NCBI RefSeq assembly: GCF_963678425.1
Contig: NZ_OY782854.1
Location: forward strand, 124,001-188,000
DNA from: an uncultured Bacteroides sp.
GTDB taxonomy: Bacteria > Bacteroidota > Bacteroidia > Bacteroidales > Bacteroidaceae
Length of the DNA: 64,000 nucleotides
Reading direction: 5' to 3'
Shown: piece by piece, positions 17,906-26,999 of the stretch
Layout: each line of letters begins with the position of its first letter
Position numbering within the stretch: the stretch's first letter is position 1
Made by a program: the position numbers and the translations under genes
Notes under the pieces: generated by a model
The model's input: the letters and a program-made list of their open reading frames with translations, nothing else
What the model was told of the DNA's origin: nothing
Databases searched by the model: none

Positions 17906-20332
17906 ATGAAACGAATCATATTTTTTTATATTTTCCTGACTCTGGGATTGACCATCTCTGCTCAAAAGAAAACGCTTTCACCAGCTTCCGATATAAATAA
18001 ACAGCCCGCTACTGATTTGAATGCAGATAGTACGAAAACGGCTCCCGCTACCAAAAAACGCCAGGTGAGAAGAAAGTTGATTCAGGCTGCTGATACGCTT
18101 ACTTTAAGTGACTATATGATGAGCGTTGAACGGGTAAACGAGAAATTGAATGATATAAGAGACAGTGCCCAGCTGGGTTTTGAAATGGTGCATCTCGAAA
18201 GAAAGATTCATGATATAACAGGTAATATTAATCTCATAAGTCAGAATATAAAAGATAAACATGCAGCTGTTAATATTAAGAATATCTATTTATACCAAAG
18301 CTTTGCATCAAGTCTGAACGATGAAAACGCTCATATCAGAGGATATGTTAATATGCTGTATAATAGAACGTATCATGCCAAACTTCGCTTAAAATCGGCT
18401 TTGAATGATTCAGTTTTCCGTGCTTTATACGTTGAAAAGGATCTTCCGGATATGATTGATAAAAAACTGTCTCGTCTGGAACATAAATGGGCAAGAACCG
18501 ACAGCACGGTAAAAGCATCCATCGATAGTCTGAATGTTTTGAAAGTGAGTCTTGCGGATAATTCCCTGAATCTGTCGAACATGCTCAACAGAATGGACCG
18601 GAAACTGGATAAAGCAAAACCGCAGTTATTCGGACCGGAAACAGCTTGTCTCTGGCAAATACAGGAAGCTGACACACTTGCCTGTAAAGGTAAAACCTTG
18701 AATGTATTTACCAGTGAACAAAAGGCTATAGGATATTATGTGAGCAAAACATATAAGGAAAAGGAATTTATACTCTTTATAGGTGTTTTACTCTTTATCT
18801 GGCTGTTTTTAAAACGTAAGTTGTTAAAGGGTGTAAGAGAAGAGAATGGGGCGTATAGCTTTATGCGTTTGCATTACTTGAATAGGCATCCTGTTTTATC
18901 TTTGATAACGTTATTAATATGCCTGATGCCTTTTTTTGATGCTTATGCGCCTACTTCATATATAGCCATTGAGTACACCCTTTTGCTGGGAGTTGTCTCA
19001 GTGATCTTTTTCAGAAGGGAAAAGCGCATGTTCCTTACTTACTGGTTTGCCTTTGTGATATTGTTTATTACTGATACCCTTACTTATTTATTGGTAGAGC
19101 CCACATTCCTGGCGCGGTTATGGATGCTGGTTGTGCACATGGCCATTATCGGCTTTGGGTATAGTTTCTACAGAAAGATTGATAAAGAGCAGCCTTATGA
19201 TAACTGCGTAAAACCGGCTGTATTTATAGGCCTGATATTGTCAATGCTTGCGGTTGTATCTAATTTATTCGGACGGTTTTCTTTGTCCGGCATATTGGGC
19301 TTATCGGGCATATTTGCCATTACACAGGCTTTGGTATTGCCAGTCTTTATAGATACGGTTATGGAAATTGTATTATTGCAATTGCTAAGCAGTCGTTTGA
19401 GGAAGAACGTGAACCACCCTTTTGATTGTTCTATTGTAAGAAATAAGATCGTAAAGCCGTTGATGTTTATAACTTTGTTGCTGTGGTTTATTATGCTTAC
19501 GTCTAATTTGAATATCTACCACGATGTAAGTAATGCTTTGGTTGATTCACTGACGGCTGTCCGGACCATCGGGAGTATTTCTTTTAAACTGGTCAGTGTA
19601 TTACTGTTCTTTATTATTATCTGGCTTGCAAATATTCTGCAACGCCTTATCAGTTTCCTGTTCGGCGAAGTAGGTAATGATATTGAAGACCTGGCAACTG
19701 TTTCGAAAAGTCAGCACTCCCGCTTACTTATTACCCGGCTTCTGGTACTGATAGGCGGTTATCTTCTGGCTATAATGGCCTCGGGATTGCCTATTGATAA
19801 GCTGACTATTGTGCTTGGTGCTTTAGGCGTTGGTATTGGTATGGGTTTGCAGAATGTGGTAAACAACTTTGTGTCGGGCATTATTCTTATTTTTGATGGA
19901 TCATTGCAGATTGGCGACGAGATTGAGGTAAGCGGACAGGCCGGAAAGGTAAAGGAAATAGGGCTGCGTGCCAGCACGCTCAGTACTTCCGATGGTGCTG
20001 AGGTTATTATCCCGAATGGTTCAATTCTATCGCAGAATATTGTGAACTGGACTTTCAGTAATGACCAGAAACGGGGAACAATCACATTCTGTCTCTGGGG
20101 AAAAGAGATGGATGCCAATGTGGTAAATGAAGTGATTAATACTACCATTCAAAAAATACCCAATGTTATATTGAAACGCCAGCCGGTGATATTATATACA
20201 AAAGTAACTCCTGAGAGTCTTTCTCTAACCGTACATTTCTGGAGTGTTACTGCTTCTGTGGAACAGGTGAAAAGTGATGCTATATTACAGCTTAGCGCTG
20301 CATTTTCATCGAAAGATATTGTATTCGTTTAA
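17906..20332 (+). CDS. Large MscS-family mechanosensitive channel
   Basis: An inner-membrane channel of 808 residues that would release solutes on osmotic downshock. It has a signal peptide (about 1-20), a charged, helical periplasmic domain (about 60-270) probably forming coiled coil, many hydrophobic helices between about 285 and 620, then the MscS core: the pore-lining Gly/Ala-rich helix VLGALGVGIGMGLQNVVNNF followed by IILIFDGSLQIGDEIEV and the cytoplasmic beta domain with IIPNGSILSQNIVNWTFSN. The long N-terminus is like MscK/YbdG-type large homologues rather than the 286-residue MscS. It overlaps no neighbour; the next start is 10 bp downstream, so the phosphatase gene may be cotranscribed. 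Confidence 0.9.
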   Translation: MKRIIFFYIFLTLGLTISAQKKTLSPASDINKQPATDLNADSTKTAPATKKRQVRRKLIQAADTLTLSDYMMSVERVNEKLNDIRDSAQLGFEMVHLERKIHDITGNINLISQNIKDKHAAVNIKNIYLYQSFASSLNDENAHIRGYVNMLYNRTYHAKLRLKSALNDSVFRALYVEKDLPDMIDKKLSRLEHKWARTDSTVKASIDSLNVLKVSLADNSLNLSNMLNRMDRKLDKAKPQLFGPETACLWQIQEADTLACKGKTLNVFTSEQKAIGYYVSKTYKEKEFILFIGVLLFIWLFLKRKLLKGVREENGAYSFMRLHYLNRHPVLSLITLLICLMPFFDAYAPTSYIAIEYTLLLGVVSVIFFRREKRMFLTYWFAFVILFITDTLTYLLVEPTFLARLWMLVVHMAIIGFGYSFYRKIDKEQPYDNCVKPAVFIGLILSMLAVVSNLFGRFSLSGILGLSGIFAITQALVLPVFIDTVMEIVLLQLLSSRLRKNVNHPFDCSIVRNKIVKPLMFITLLLWFIMLTSNLNIYHDVSNALVDSLTAVRTIGSISFKLVSVLLFFIIIWLANILQRLISFLFGEVGNDIEDLATVSKSQHSRLLITRLLVLIGGYLLAIMASGLPIDKLTIVLGALGVGIGMGLQNVVNNFVSGIILIFDGSLQIGDEIEVSGQAGKVKEIGLRASTLSTSDGAEVIIPNGSILSQNIVNWTFSNDQKRGTITFCLWGKEMDANVVNEVINTTIQKIPNVILKRQPVILYTKVTPESLSLTVHFWSVTASVEQVKSDAILQLSAAFSSKDIVFV

Positions 20333-20342
20333 TTCTATAATT

Positions 20343-21599
20343 ATGAAAAGATTAAAATTTCTTATTCCTGTCTTTTTTTTGTTGCTGTCTGCAATAGTTC
20401 AGGCTCAGACAACTAAAGAAGAATTTCTGAGTGATGTAAAGCATGCAGGTGGCATTTATCATTCATATGATTATGTTCATACTCCGGCCACACCAGCGCC
20501 TAAAGGATATAAACCATTTTATATCAGCCATTATGGGCGTCATGGTTCCAGATGGCTTACAGATTCCCGGAATTACACCAGACCCTATAATATTCTTAGT
20601 GACGCTCATAAAGCAAATAAGTTAACAACTTTGGGTGAAAGTCTTTACGAACGGGTTAAAATAGTGGCTAAGGATGCGGAAGACCGTTATGGTGATCTTT
20701 CTCCTCTTGGCGTTCTTGAGCATAGGGGTATTGCAGAGCGTATGTTTCACTCGTTCCCGGAAGTCTTTTCTACCAGGAATGGCCGCAAATGCTACATTTA
20801 TAGTCGCTCAACCGTGGTTCCGCGATGTATTCTCAGCATGGCAGCCAATAATGAACGGCTTAAAGAGCTGAATCCGGAAATAGTAATAACCAGAGAGGCA
20901 ACAAACAGAAACAGCTATCTCAATGATAAATATGGAGCTGTAAACAAAGACTCTATAGCTACTGTCTGCAACAATTTTCTGAGAAAGCATTTCAATTCTG
21001 AACATTTCATTTCTACTCTTTTTACTGATTCTGTTTATACAAAAGAGCACATCGATAATCCCGTTACTTTTGCACGCGATATCTTTGCGATGGCTGCCGA
21101 TCTTCAGGATATGGATTATCTGAATATCTCAATGCTCGATGTCTTTTCCAAAGACGACATCTTTACACTTTGGCAAGAATCAAATCTTCATCTTTATGGC
21201 AACTTTACCGGCAAAGGCGCCATGGAAAGTTCTAAAAGTTTATTGAGAAATATCCTGGATTGTGCTGATAATGCCATAAAAAATGGTAATGTATCTGCCG
21301 ATTTACGCTTTGGGCACGACTCTTATATCACTCCTCTAATTACATTTATGGATATAAAAGGACTCAATGGTAAAGAGTCTGATCCGGAAAAAGTTTATCA
21401 GGTATGGAGTAATTATAAGGTTACTTCTATGGGTGCAAATTTGCAGCTGATCTTTTATAAGAGTGATAAAACGGGTGATATTATAATGAAATTGCTTCAT
21501 TGTGAAAAGGAAGTGGAACTTCCGGTCTCAACCGATATAGCTCCATACTATCACTGGAAAGATTTTAAAGCTTATTACGAGAAAAAACTTACTGAATAA
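20343..21599 (+). CDS. Exported histidine acid phosphatase family protein
   Basis: A secreted phosphatase of 418 residues. The start at 20343 gives a signal peptide MKRLKFLIPVFFLLLSAIVQAQ; a longer reading from 20274 overlaps the channel gene. The nucleophile motif RHGSRW is at Arg66-His67 and a proton-donor-like HD pair (His325-Asp326, in RFGHDSYITP) is in the expected C-terminal position. Members hydrolyse phosphomonoesters such as phytate or inositol polyphosphates. The second motif here is HD, as in acid phosphatases and bacterial phytases, rather than the HAE of the MINPP group described in Bacteroides, so a general phosphatase or phytase role is open. It follows the MscS gene by 10 bp. 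Confidence 0.85.
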   Translation: MKRLKFLIPVFFLLLSAIVQAQTTKEEFLSDVKHAGGIYHSYDYVHTPATPAPKGYKPFYISHYGRHGSRWLTDSRNYTRPYNILSDAHKANKLTTLGESLYERVKIVAKDAEDRYGDLSPLGVLEHRGIAERMFHSFPEVFSTRNGRKCYIYSRSTVVPRCILSMAANNERLKELNPEIVITREATNRNSYLNDKYGAVNKDSIATVCNNFLRKHFNSEHFISTLFTDSVYTKEHIDNPVTFARDIFAMAADLQDMDYLNISMLDVFSKDDIFTLWQESNLHLYGNFTGKGAMESSKSLLRNILDCADNAIKNGNVSADLRFGHDSYITPLITFMDIKGLNGKESDPEKVYQVWSNYKVTSMGANLQLIFYKSDKTGDIIMKLLHCEKEVELPVSTDIAPYYHWKDFKAYYEKKLTE

Positions 21600-21689
21600 T
21601 TCTTTTTATGTTAGTAGTACAGAAACGTGGTTTTATCCAAAAAATCATATACTTCGTATAAAAATAGATTTTGGTAAAATAAAAGGATC

Positions 21690-21697
21690 TATCTTTG
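21690..21697 (+). promoter_or_regulatory. TAnnTTTG promoter box upstream of TonB receptor operon
   Basis: TATCTTTG, 37 bp before the ATG at 21735. A TTTG lies at 21670-21673, 16 bp upstream, which is shorter than the usual spacing. Motif match only. Confidence 0.4.
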
Positions 21698-21734
21698 TGG
21701 CTAGGTAAAAATAAGGTATAAAACTATTCAAGCG

Positions 21735-24098
21735 ATGAATAATTGTTTTTTTAAGGTAACATTAATAGGGCTTTTAATTATGACGGATTTCGGAACATTG
21801 CATTCGGAAAATGATCATACTCTTAAAGCACAATTGGTTTCAGAGAGCACAAAACGCAAATCGGAGGTTTCGGGAGTTATTAAGGACACGGAGACGGGTG
21901 CGCCGTTATCGGGTGCGAATATTTACGTCAGGGAACTAAGAAAAGGAACGTCGACAAATGATAATGGGGAATATCTTCTAACTCTTCCGCAAGGCACCTT
22001 TACTTTCAGAGTATCTTGTGTGGGATACAAAACTAAGACGGAACAGGTGGTGGTTCCATCTGCTGCAAAGATGAACTTTGGCATGGAATCTGACACAAAG
22101 CTGGATGAAGTTGTGGTTTATGCCAGTAAGAAGGATCAGAAAGTAACCAGCACTGATATGGGAGTGGAAAAGCTCAGTATCGGGGAAATAAGAAAGATGC
22201 CGGCACTGATGGGAGAGGTGGATGTAATAAAGGCCATTCAGCTTTTACCGGGCGTTCAGGCTACATCGGAAGGCGGTTCGGGTTACAGTGTGCGAGGCGG
22301 ATCGGCGGATCAGAATCTTATTCTTCTGGATAACGCTACGGTGTATAATGCTTCTCATATGTTCGGGTTCTTTTCCGTGTTCAATAATGATGTGGTGAAC
22401 AATGTGGAGCTTTACAAAGGTGATCTCCCTATGAAATACGGCGGACGGTTATCGTCTCTGCTTGATGTGCAGCTGAAGGATGACTATACCGGAAAGGTGA
22501 GAGGTTCCGGTGGCATTGGTCTGATATCAAGCCGGCTGATGATGGAAGGTGGTCTGGGAAAGAAGACATCCTGGATGATTGGGGGAAGAAGAAGCTATGC
22601 GGATCTTTTCCTGAAATTATCTTCTGACAAATCGCTCAGAGAAAGTTCTATCTATTTTTATGATCTGAATGCTAAAATTACTCACCGGTTTTCTCCTAAA
22701 GACAAGTTGTCACTGAATGCGTATCTTGGTAAGGATAACTTCGGCTCTTCTGTAGGACAGTTTGATTATGGTAACAGGGTGGCTTCTCTTACCTGGGGAC
22801 ATGCTTTCAGCGAGAACGTATTTTCCAAACTGAGTGTGAATGCTACCAATTATCATTATACCTTGCAGTCGAAGATGAGTGATTCGAAAGTGAAGTGGCA
22901 ATCGGATATCACGGATGTGACATTAAGATGGGATTTTGATCATACTGTTTCCGATTTGATGAAACTGACTTACGGGGTAACAAGCACTTATCATAACTTT
23001 AACCCTGGACTAATTACACGCCCCACTTATCCGGATTACAAGATGCCTTTGTATCATGCACTGGAACATGGTGTGTATATTTCCGCCGAGCATAAGCTGA
23101 TGGAGAATATGACAGTGAAATACGGACTCCGGTTGTCTGCGTTCCAGAATATGGGTAGCGTGACTTCTTATACTTATGATGCCGGGCACAGTGTGAGCGA
23201 CTCTACTTATTACGGTTCCGGTAAGGTTTATCATACTTACTATGCGCTTGAACCCAGAGTGGGGGTGGTATACAAGCTGTCGGAAAGTTCTTCCGTGAAA
23301 GCCAATTATGCACGCAATATCCAGTTTATTCAGCTGGCCAACAGTTCCTCATCGGGCTCTCCGCTGGACTTATGGTTCCCTTGCAGTCCGAATGTAAAAC
23401 CTCAGAAAGTGGACATGGTATCTACCGGATACTTTCGCAATTTTAACCGGAATGCATTTGAAACATCGGTAGAGGTGTATTATAAGAAAATGAATAATGT
23501 GGTTGACTTTGCAGATCATGCACAACTGTTGCTGAACTCTAAGCTTGAAGGTGAAATAAGGACCGGTACAGGACAGGCTTATGGCGCTGAATTTATGGTG
23601 AGAAAGAACACGGGAAGACTGACTGGATTCATTAATTATACTCTGTCGCGTTCGGAACGTACTATTCCTGAAATTAATAATGGAAAGACGTATCTTTCTC
23701 CGTATGACAAAACGCATTGCGTTAATCTTTCCGCTTCTTACGAACTGTCTAAGAAATGGAATATATCGGCTAACTGGGTTTATTCTACCGGTAATCCAAC
23801 CACTTATCCTACCGGACGATTTGAGGTGAACGGAGAATATTTCCCTATTTATTCGGGAAGAAACGAATATCGCAGACCGGACTATCACCGTTTGGATCTC
23901 TCTGTGAACTATGTGCCTAAACATGATTCAAAGAGGCTGTGGACGGGAGAATGGAATTTTTCTTTGTATAATGCTTATGGTCACAAGAATCCGTGGATCA
24001 TTACGTATGATCAGAATACTCCTTCGGGAGTGCCGGATGCTAAGATGACTTATCTTTTCGGAGCTGTTCCTTCTATTACTTACAATTTTAAATTCTAA
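21735..24098 (+). CDS. TonB-dependent receptor with carboxypeptidase-like domain
   Basis: A 787-residue outer-membrane transporter. A signal peptide (about 1-25) is followed by a CarboxypepD_reg-like domain (about 43-125, with GVIKDTETGAPLSGANIYV), a TonB-box-like stretch LDEVVVYASKK, a plug domain (GVQATSEGGSGYSVRGGSAD, NLILLDNATVYNASHMFG) and a beta-barrel ending in VPSITYNFKF. It is smaller than SusC and lacks a SusD partner; instead it is followed at 4 bp by a DUF4249 lipoprotein, then by a LytS-type kinase and a LytTR regulator, a recurrent Bacteroidota arrangement. Substrate is unknown; peptides, metal chelates or small molecules are all possible. Confidence 0.93.
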   Translation: MNNCFFKVTLIGLLIMTDFGTLHSENDHTLKAQLVSESTKRKSEVSGVIKDTETGAPLSGANIYVRELRKGTSTNDNGEYLLTLPQGTFTFRVSCVGYKTKTEQVVVPSAAKMNFGMESDTKLDEVVVYASKKDQKVTSTDMGVEKLSIGEIRKMPALMGEVDVIKAIQLLPGVQATSEGGSGYSVRGGSADQNLILLDNATVYNASHMFGFFSVFNNDVVNNVELYKGDLPMKYGGRLSSLLDVQLKDDYTGKVRGSGGIGLISSRLMMEGGLGKKTSWMIGGRRSYADLFLKLSSDKSLRESSIYFYDLNAKITHRFSPKDKLSLNAYLGKDNFGSSVGQFDYGNRVASLTWGHAFSENVFSKLSVNATNYHYTLQSKMSDSKVKWQSDITDVTLRWDFDHTVSDLMKLTYGVTSTYHNFNPGLITRPTYPDYKMPLYHALEHGVYISAEHKLMENMTVKYGLRLSAFQNMGSVTSYTYDAGHSVSDSTYYGSGKVYHTYYALEPRVGVVYKLSESSSVKANYARNIQFIQLANSSSSGSPLDLWFPCSPNVKPQKVDMVSTGYFRNFNRNAFETSVEVYYKKMNNVVDFADHAQLLLNSKLEGEIRTGTGQAYGAEFMVRKNTGRLTGFINYTLSRSERTIPEINNGKTYLSPYDKTHCVNLSASYELSKKWNISANWVYSTGNPTTYPTGRFEVNGEYFPIYSGRNEYRRPDYHRLDLSVNYVPKHDSKRLWTGEWNFSLYNAYGHKNPWIITYDQNTPSGVPDAKMTYLFGAVPSITYNFKF

Positions 24099-24102
24099 AG
24101 CG

Positions 24103-25050
24103 ATGTTACATAATAGATATTTTTCAGGCATGTCAAAATGCTATAATTATTTTTCATACGTGCTCAGACTATTCTCTGTCTGCCTGTTGTTGATGTTCGC
24201 AAGTTGCACAGAGATTATTGATATTAATACGGACAATTCTAAACCGGTGATTGTAATCTACGGTGCTATTACTGATATACCTTCTTTTCAGGAGGTGAGC
24301 ATAAGTAGTTCTACTGGTTATTTTGATAATAAGACTAATCCGAAGATTTCAGGAGCGAAGGTAACTATCACATCGGGCAGTGAGGAATATACACTTAATG
24401 AGGTGGAGGGTACCCCTGGATTGTATAGAACAACAACTAAGATGAGTGGCATTCCGGGAAAGACTTACAATCTGCAGGTTGAGGTTGACTATAATGGAGA
24501 TGGAGTGAATGAGGTGTACGAGGCAAGTGCAAAGATGGAAGAGAAAGTACAGCTGGACTCTATAGATGTAACCAGCCAGTTGGTTTCCCAACGCAATTAT
24601 TTTTCTGTGAATATGTATGCGCAGGACCCTTCTTCCGAGGATTATTACATGTGTCGCTATCAGATAAATGATTCTGTATACAATAAAATAAGCAAATATA
24701 TAGTTTTTGATGATACCAGTGTCAATGGTCAGTATATAAAAGGATTGTCTCTGGGATATTTTCCGGATATAAAGGACAAAAGCAAATATAGCGATGATGA
24801 AGTGAAGGAGATGACTTTTATGGCTGAAGGTGATTCGGTGAAGTTCCAGTTAAGCAGGATTACCAAGGGATATTACAGGTTCCTGTTCCAATGTCAGCAG
24901 GAGAAGAATGGTGAAGATCCTTTCTTTGGAGGTCCGTTAAGTAACATAGATACAAACATATCAAACGGAGGTACAGGTTATTTTGCTGCTTTTGCTGTTT
25001 CAGAGGCGAAAGGGGTGGCTCCTAAACAAGATATAAGTAATGAAAAGTAA
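24103..25050 (+). CDS. DUF4249 family lipoprotein
   Basis: A 315-residue lipoprotein (LLLMFASC lipobox, Cys35 counted from the ATG at 24103; an ATG at residue 10 would also leave a functional signal). The body is beta-rich: an Ig-like segment near the N-terminus (VIVIYGAITDIPSFQEVSIS) and KISGAKVTITSGSEEYTL. DUF4249 proteins are regularly encoded beside TonB receptors without SusD and probably sit on the outer membrane as binding partners. It starts 4 bp after the receptor and its stop overlaps the kinase gene start by 11 bp, so the three are translationally coupled. Confidence 0.85.
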   Translation: MLHNRYFSGMSKCYNYFSYVLRLFSVCLLLMFASCTEIIDINTDNSKPVIVIYGAITDIPSFQEVSISSSTGYFDNKTNPKISGAKVTITSGSEEYTLNEVEGTPGLYRTTTKMSGIPGKTYNLQVEVDYNGDGVNEVYEASAKMEEKVQLDSIDVTSQLVSQRNYFSVNMYAQDPSSEDYYMCRYQINDSVYNKISKYIVFDDTSVNGQYIKGLSLGYFPDIKDKSKYSDDEVKEMTFMAEGDSVKFQLSRITKGYYRFLFQCQQEKNGEDPFFGGPLSNIDTNISNGGTGYFAAFAVSEAKGVAPKQDISNEK

Positions 25051-26110
25051 GATTAACGATTTCTCAAAAGATTTTCTGACAAATTTTGCTACAAATAGAA
25101 AGTATAGAGGGTTGCATCACATTTCTTTGTTACTTTTTGTACTTGGCTTTATTCTTACCGATACAAAGAAAAATTATACAGGCAACTGGGATATTTATGT
25201 GAATACTGCCATGTTTAATTATTTTATTGGGATCATATATTTTAATATGTATGTGCTGGTTCCCAGGCTCTTATTTAGAGAAAGGGCGGCTTTGTATCTG
25301 CTTGCCATAGCAGGAGTTACATTAGGTACTTATTTCTTTTTTCTAGGTGTGGAATATTCTGTGTTAAGGCCTTATGAGTTAGTTCACAAGTCTTTTAATA
25401 TTCCTGATATGATGGTAAATATTTTTGGCTTTTGTTTCCTTTTCAGCGTCTTTATCGGGCCTTCTACTTTTTTTAAACTTCTTCAGCAGTGGATGAGAGA
25501 TACTAACCGAATTCATGAACTGGAAAAGGCTACTATAGAATCGGAACTGGAACAGCTTAAGAAACAGGTAAATCCGCACTTTTTGTTCAATACGCTCAAT
25601 AATGTAAATGTACTTACTCAGACTGATCCGGAAAAGGCTTCGCAAGTGCTTACCAGGTTAAGTGATTTGATTCGCTTTCAGTTGTACGACAGTGTGAAGG
25701 AGTTGATATTCCTGAATGCTGATATTCACTTCCTGACCGATTATCTGAATCTGGAGAAGATACGGAGAGATAATTTTGAGTTTACCATATCCACTAAGGG
25801 AGAGATTAGTAACCAACTGATTCCTCCGCTGCTGTTTATTCCTTTTGTTGAAAATGCTGCCAAATACAGTCTGGATTCAGAAGATAAATCTTACATTTAC
25901 ATTCAGTTTGAAGTTGAAAAAAATATATTGTATTTTGTCTGTCTGAATTCGAAACCGCAGAAAAAGATTGTTCCCGGCAAAGATAGTGGTCTGGGACTAG
26001 CCAATGTCAGGAGGAGACTTGATCTGCTTTACGATGAAAAATATTCTCTGGATATAAAGGAGGATGACAGAACTTACCAGGTAAACCTGTGTTTAATTCT
26101 AAAAAAGTAA
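25040..26110 (+). CDS. LytS-type membrane sensor histidine kinase
   Basis: A 356-residue inner-membrane kinase. Four hydrophobic helices occupy about residues 25-145 (HHISLLLFVLGFIL, MFNYFIGIIYFNMYVLV, LYLLAIAGVTLGTYFFFL, IFGFCFLFSVFIG). A coiled linker (HELEKATIESELEQLKKQ) leads to the His_kinase motif VNPHFLFNTLNNVN, whose His is the phosphoacceptor, and a HATPase_c domain with PFVENAAKYS and the G box DSGLGLANVRRRL. It lacks a periplasmic domain, so the signal is probably membrane-linked. The response regulator follows after 7 bp; together they likely control the upstream receptor genes. Confidence 0.93.
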   Translation: MKSKINDFSKDFLTNFATNRKYRGLHHISLLLFVLGFILTDTKKNYTGNWDIYVNTAMFNYFIGIIYFNMYVLVPRLLFRERAALYLLAIAGVTLGTYFFFLGVEYSVLRPYELVHKSFNIPDMMVNIFGFCFLFSVFIGPSTFFKLLQQWMRDTNRIHELEKATIESELEQLKKQVNPHFLFNTLNNVNVLTQTDPEKASQVLTRLSDLIRFQLYDSVKELIFLNADIHFLTDYLNLEKIRRDNFEFTISTKGEISNQLIPPLLFIPFVENAAKYSLDSEDKSYIYIQFEVEKNILYFVCLNSKPQKKIVPGKDSGLGLANVRRRLDLLYDEKYSLDIKEDDRTYQVNLCLILKK

Positions 26111-26117
26111 GATTGAA

Positions 26118-26840
26118 ATGAATTGTATTGTGGTTGATGACGAACCTTTGGCAAGAGAGGGTATAGGGCTTTTAGTTAAGAAGATAAAGGGGCTGAATCT
26201 GGTTGCCAGTGTGAACAGTGCGGATGCTGCGGCTAAGTTTATACTCTCTGAACCTATAGATCTGGTTTTTCTGGATATTCAGATGCCCGGAACGAATGGT
26301 ATTGATTTTGCTAAAACCATTCCTCAGGATACGCTGGTTATCTTTACAACAGCTTATTCGGAATATGCGCTTAACAGTTATGAGGTGGATGCGATTGATT
26401 ATCTTTTGAAACCAATTACTCTCAGTCGTTTTCAGAAAGCCGTGGATAAGGCTTTCTCTTATCACGATATGTTACAATCCAAGGTGAACAGCCATATTGA
26501 ATCTGTTGAGACGGATTTTATATTCGTAAAGTCGGAACGCCGGATATTTAAGATTTACTTTAAGGATATTCGCTATATTGAGGGACTGAAAGATTATGTG
26601 GTGATCTATACTCAGGATGCGAAGATCATTACGGCCATCAACCTGAAAAATATATATGAGCAGTTGCCACAGAATATTTTTATCCGTGTGAGTAAGTCGT
26701 ATATAGTCAATTTGTCTCACATTGATTCTCTGGATAATAATGATATTCAGATTGGAACTCAGAAGATTCCTATCGGCAACAGTTTCCGGGAATATCTTTT
26801 TGATAAATTTATTTCGAAAAAGATTCTGAGCAATAAATAG
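26118..26840 (+). CDS. LytTR-family response regulator
   Basis: A 240-residue cytoplasmic regulator. Residues 1-120 form a receiver domain (CIVVDDEPLAREG acidic pocket; phospho-Asp in LVFLDIQMPG; TTAYSEYAL; LLKPI with the conserved Lys). Residues 140-236 are a LytTR DNA-binding domain (FIFVKSERRIFKIYF, IRYIEGLKDYV, FIRVSKSYIVNLSHIDS, IPIGNSFREY). It is the last gene of the TonB receptor operon and is followed by an imperfect bidirectional hairpin. LytTR proteins bind direct repeats near promoters; none was identified with confidence upstream of 21735. Confidence 0.95.
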   Translation: MNCIVVDDEPLAREGIGLLVKKIKGLNLVASVNSADAAAKFILSEPIDLVFLDIQMPGTNGIDFAKTIPQDTLVIFTTAYSEYALNSYEVDAIDYLLKPITLSRFQKAVDKAFSYHDMLQSKVNSHIESVETDFIFVKSERRIFKIYFKDIRYIEGLKDYVVIYTQDAKIITAINLKNIYEQLPQNIFIRVSKSYIVNLSHIDSLDNNDIQIGTQKIPIGNSFREYLFDKFISKKILSNK

Positions 26841-26906
26841 TAGACTGTTTTCAGGAAATCAGAAAGATTATATGTAACAACTGTTTTTTTTTACGAGTGG
26901 TGGCAT

Positions 26907-26967
26907 AAAAAAGACTGTGGCACTTTTCTTAATTGAGATTGAGAAGAAGTGTGCACAGTCCTTTATT
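26907..26967. terminator. Bidirectional terminator between convergent operons
   Basis: The arm at 26907-26930 (core GACTGTG) pairs imperfectly with 26946-26964 (core CACAGTC), flanked by A-rich sequence on the left and T-rich sequence on the right. It lies between the converging LytTR regulator and the last gene of the laminarin-type PUL, so it can serve both. Confidence 0.65.
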
Positions 26968-26999
26968 ATATAAATATCACTGAACAGCTATGAATAGGA

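Noticed and set aside
23370..23924. 184-codon minus-strand frame inside the TonB receptor
   Set aside because: Shadow of the receptor barrel; no recognisable domain and no independent promoter.
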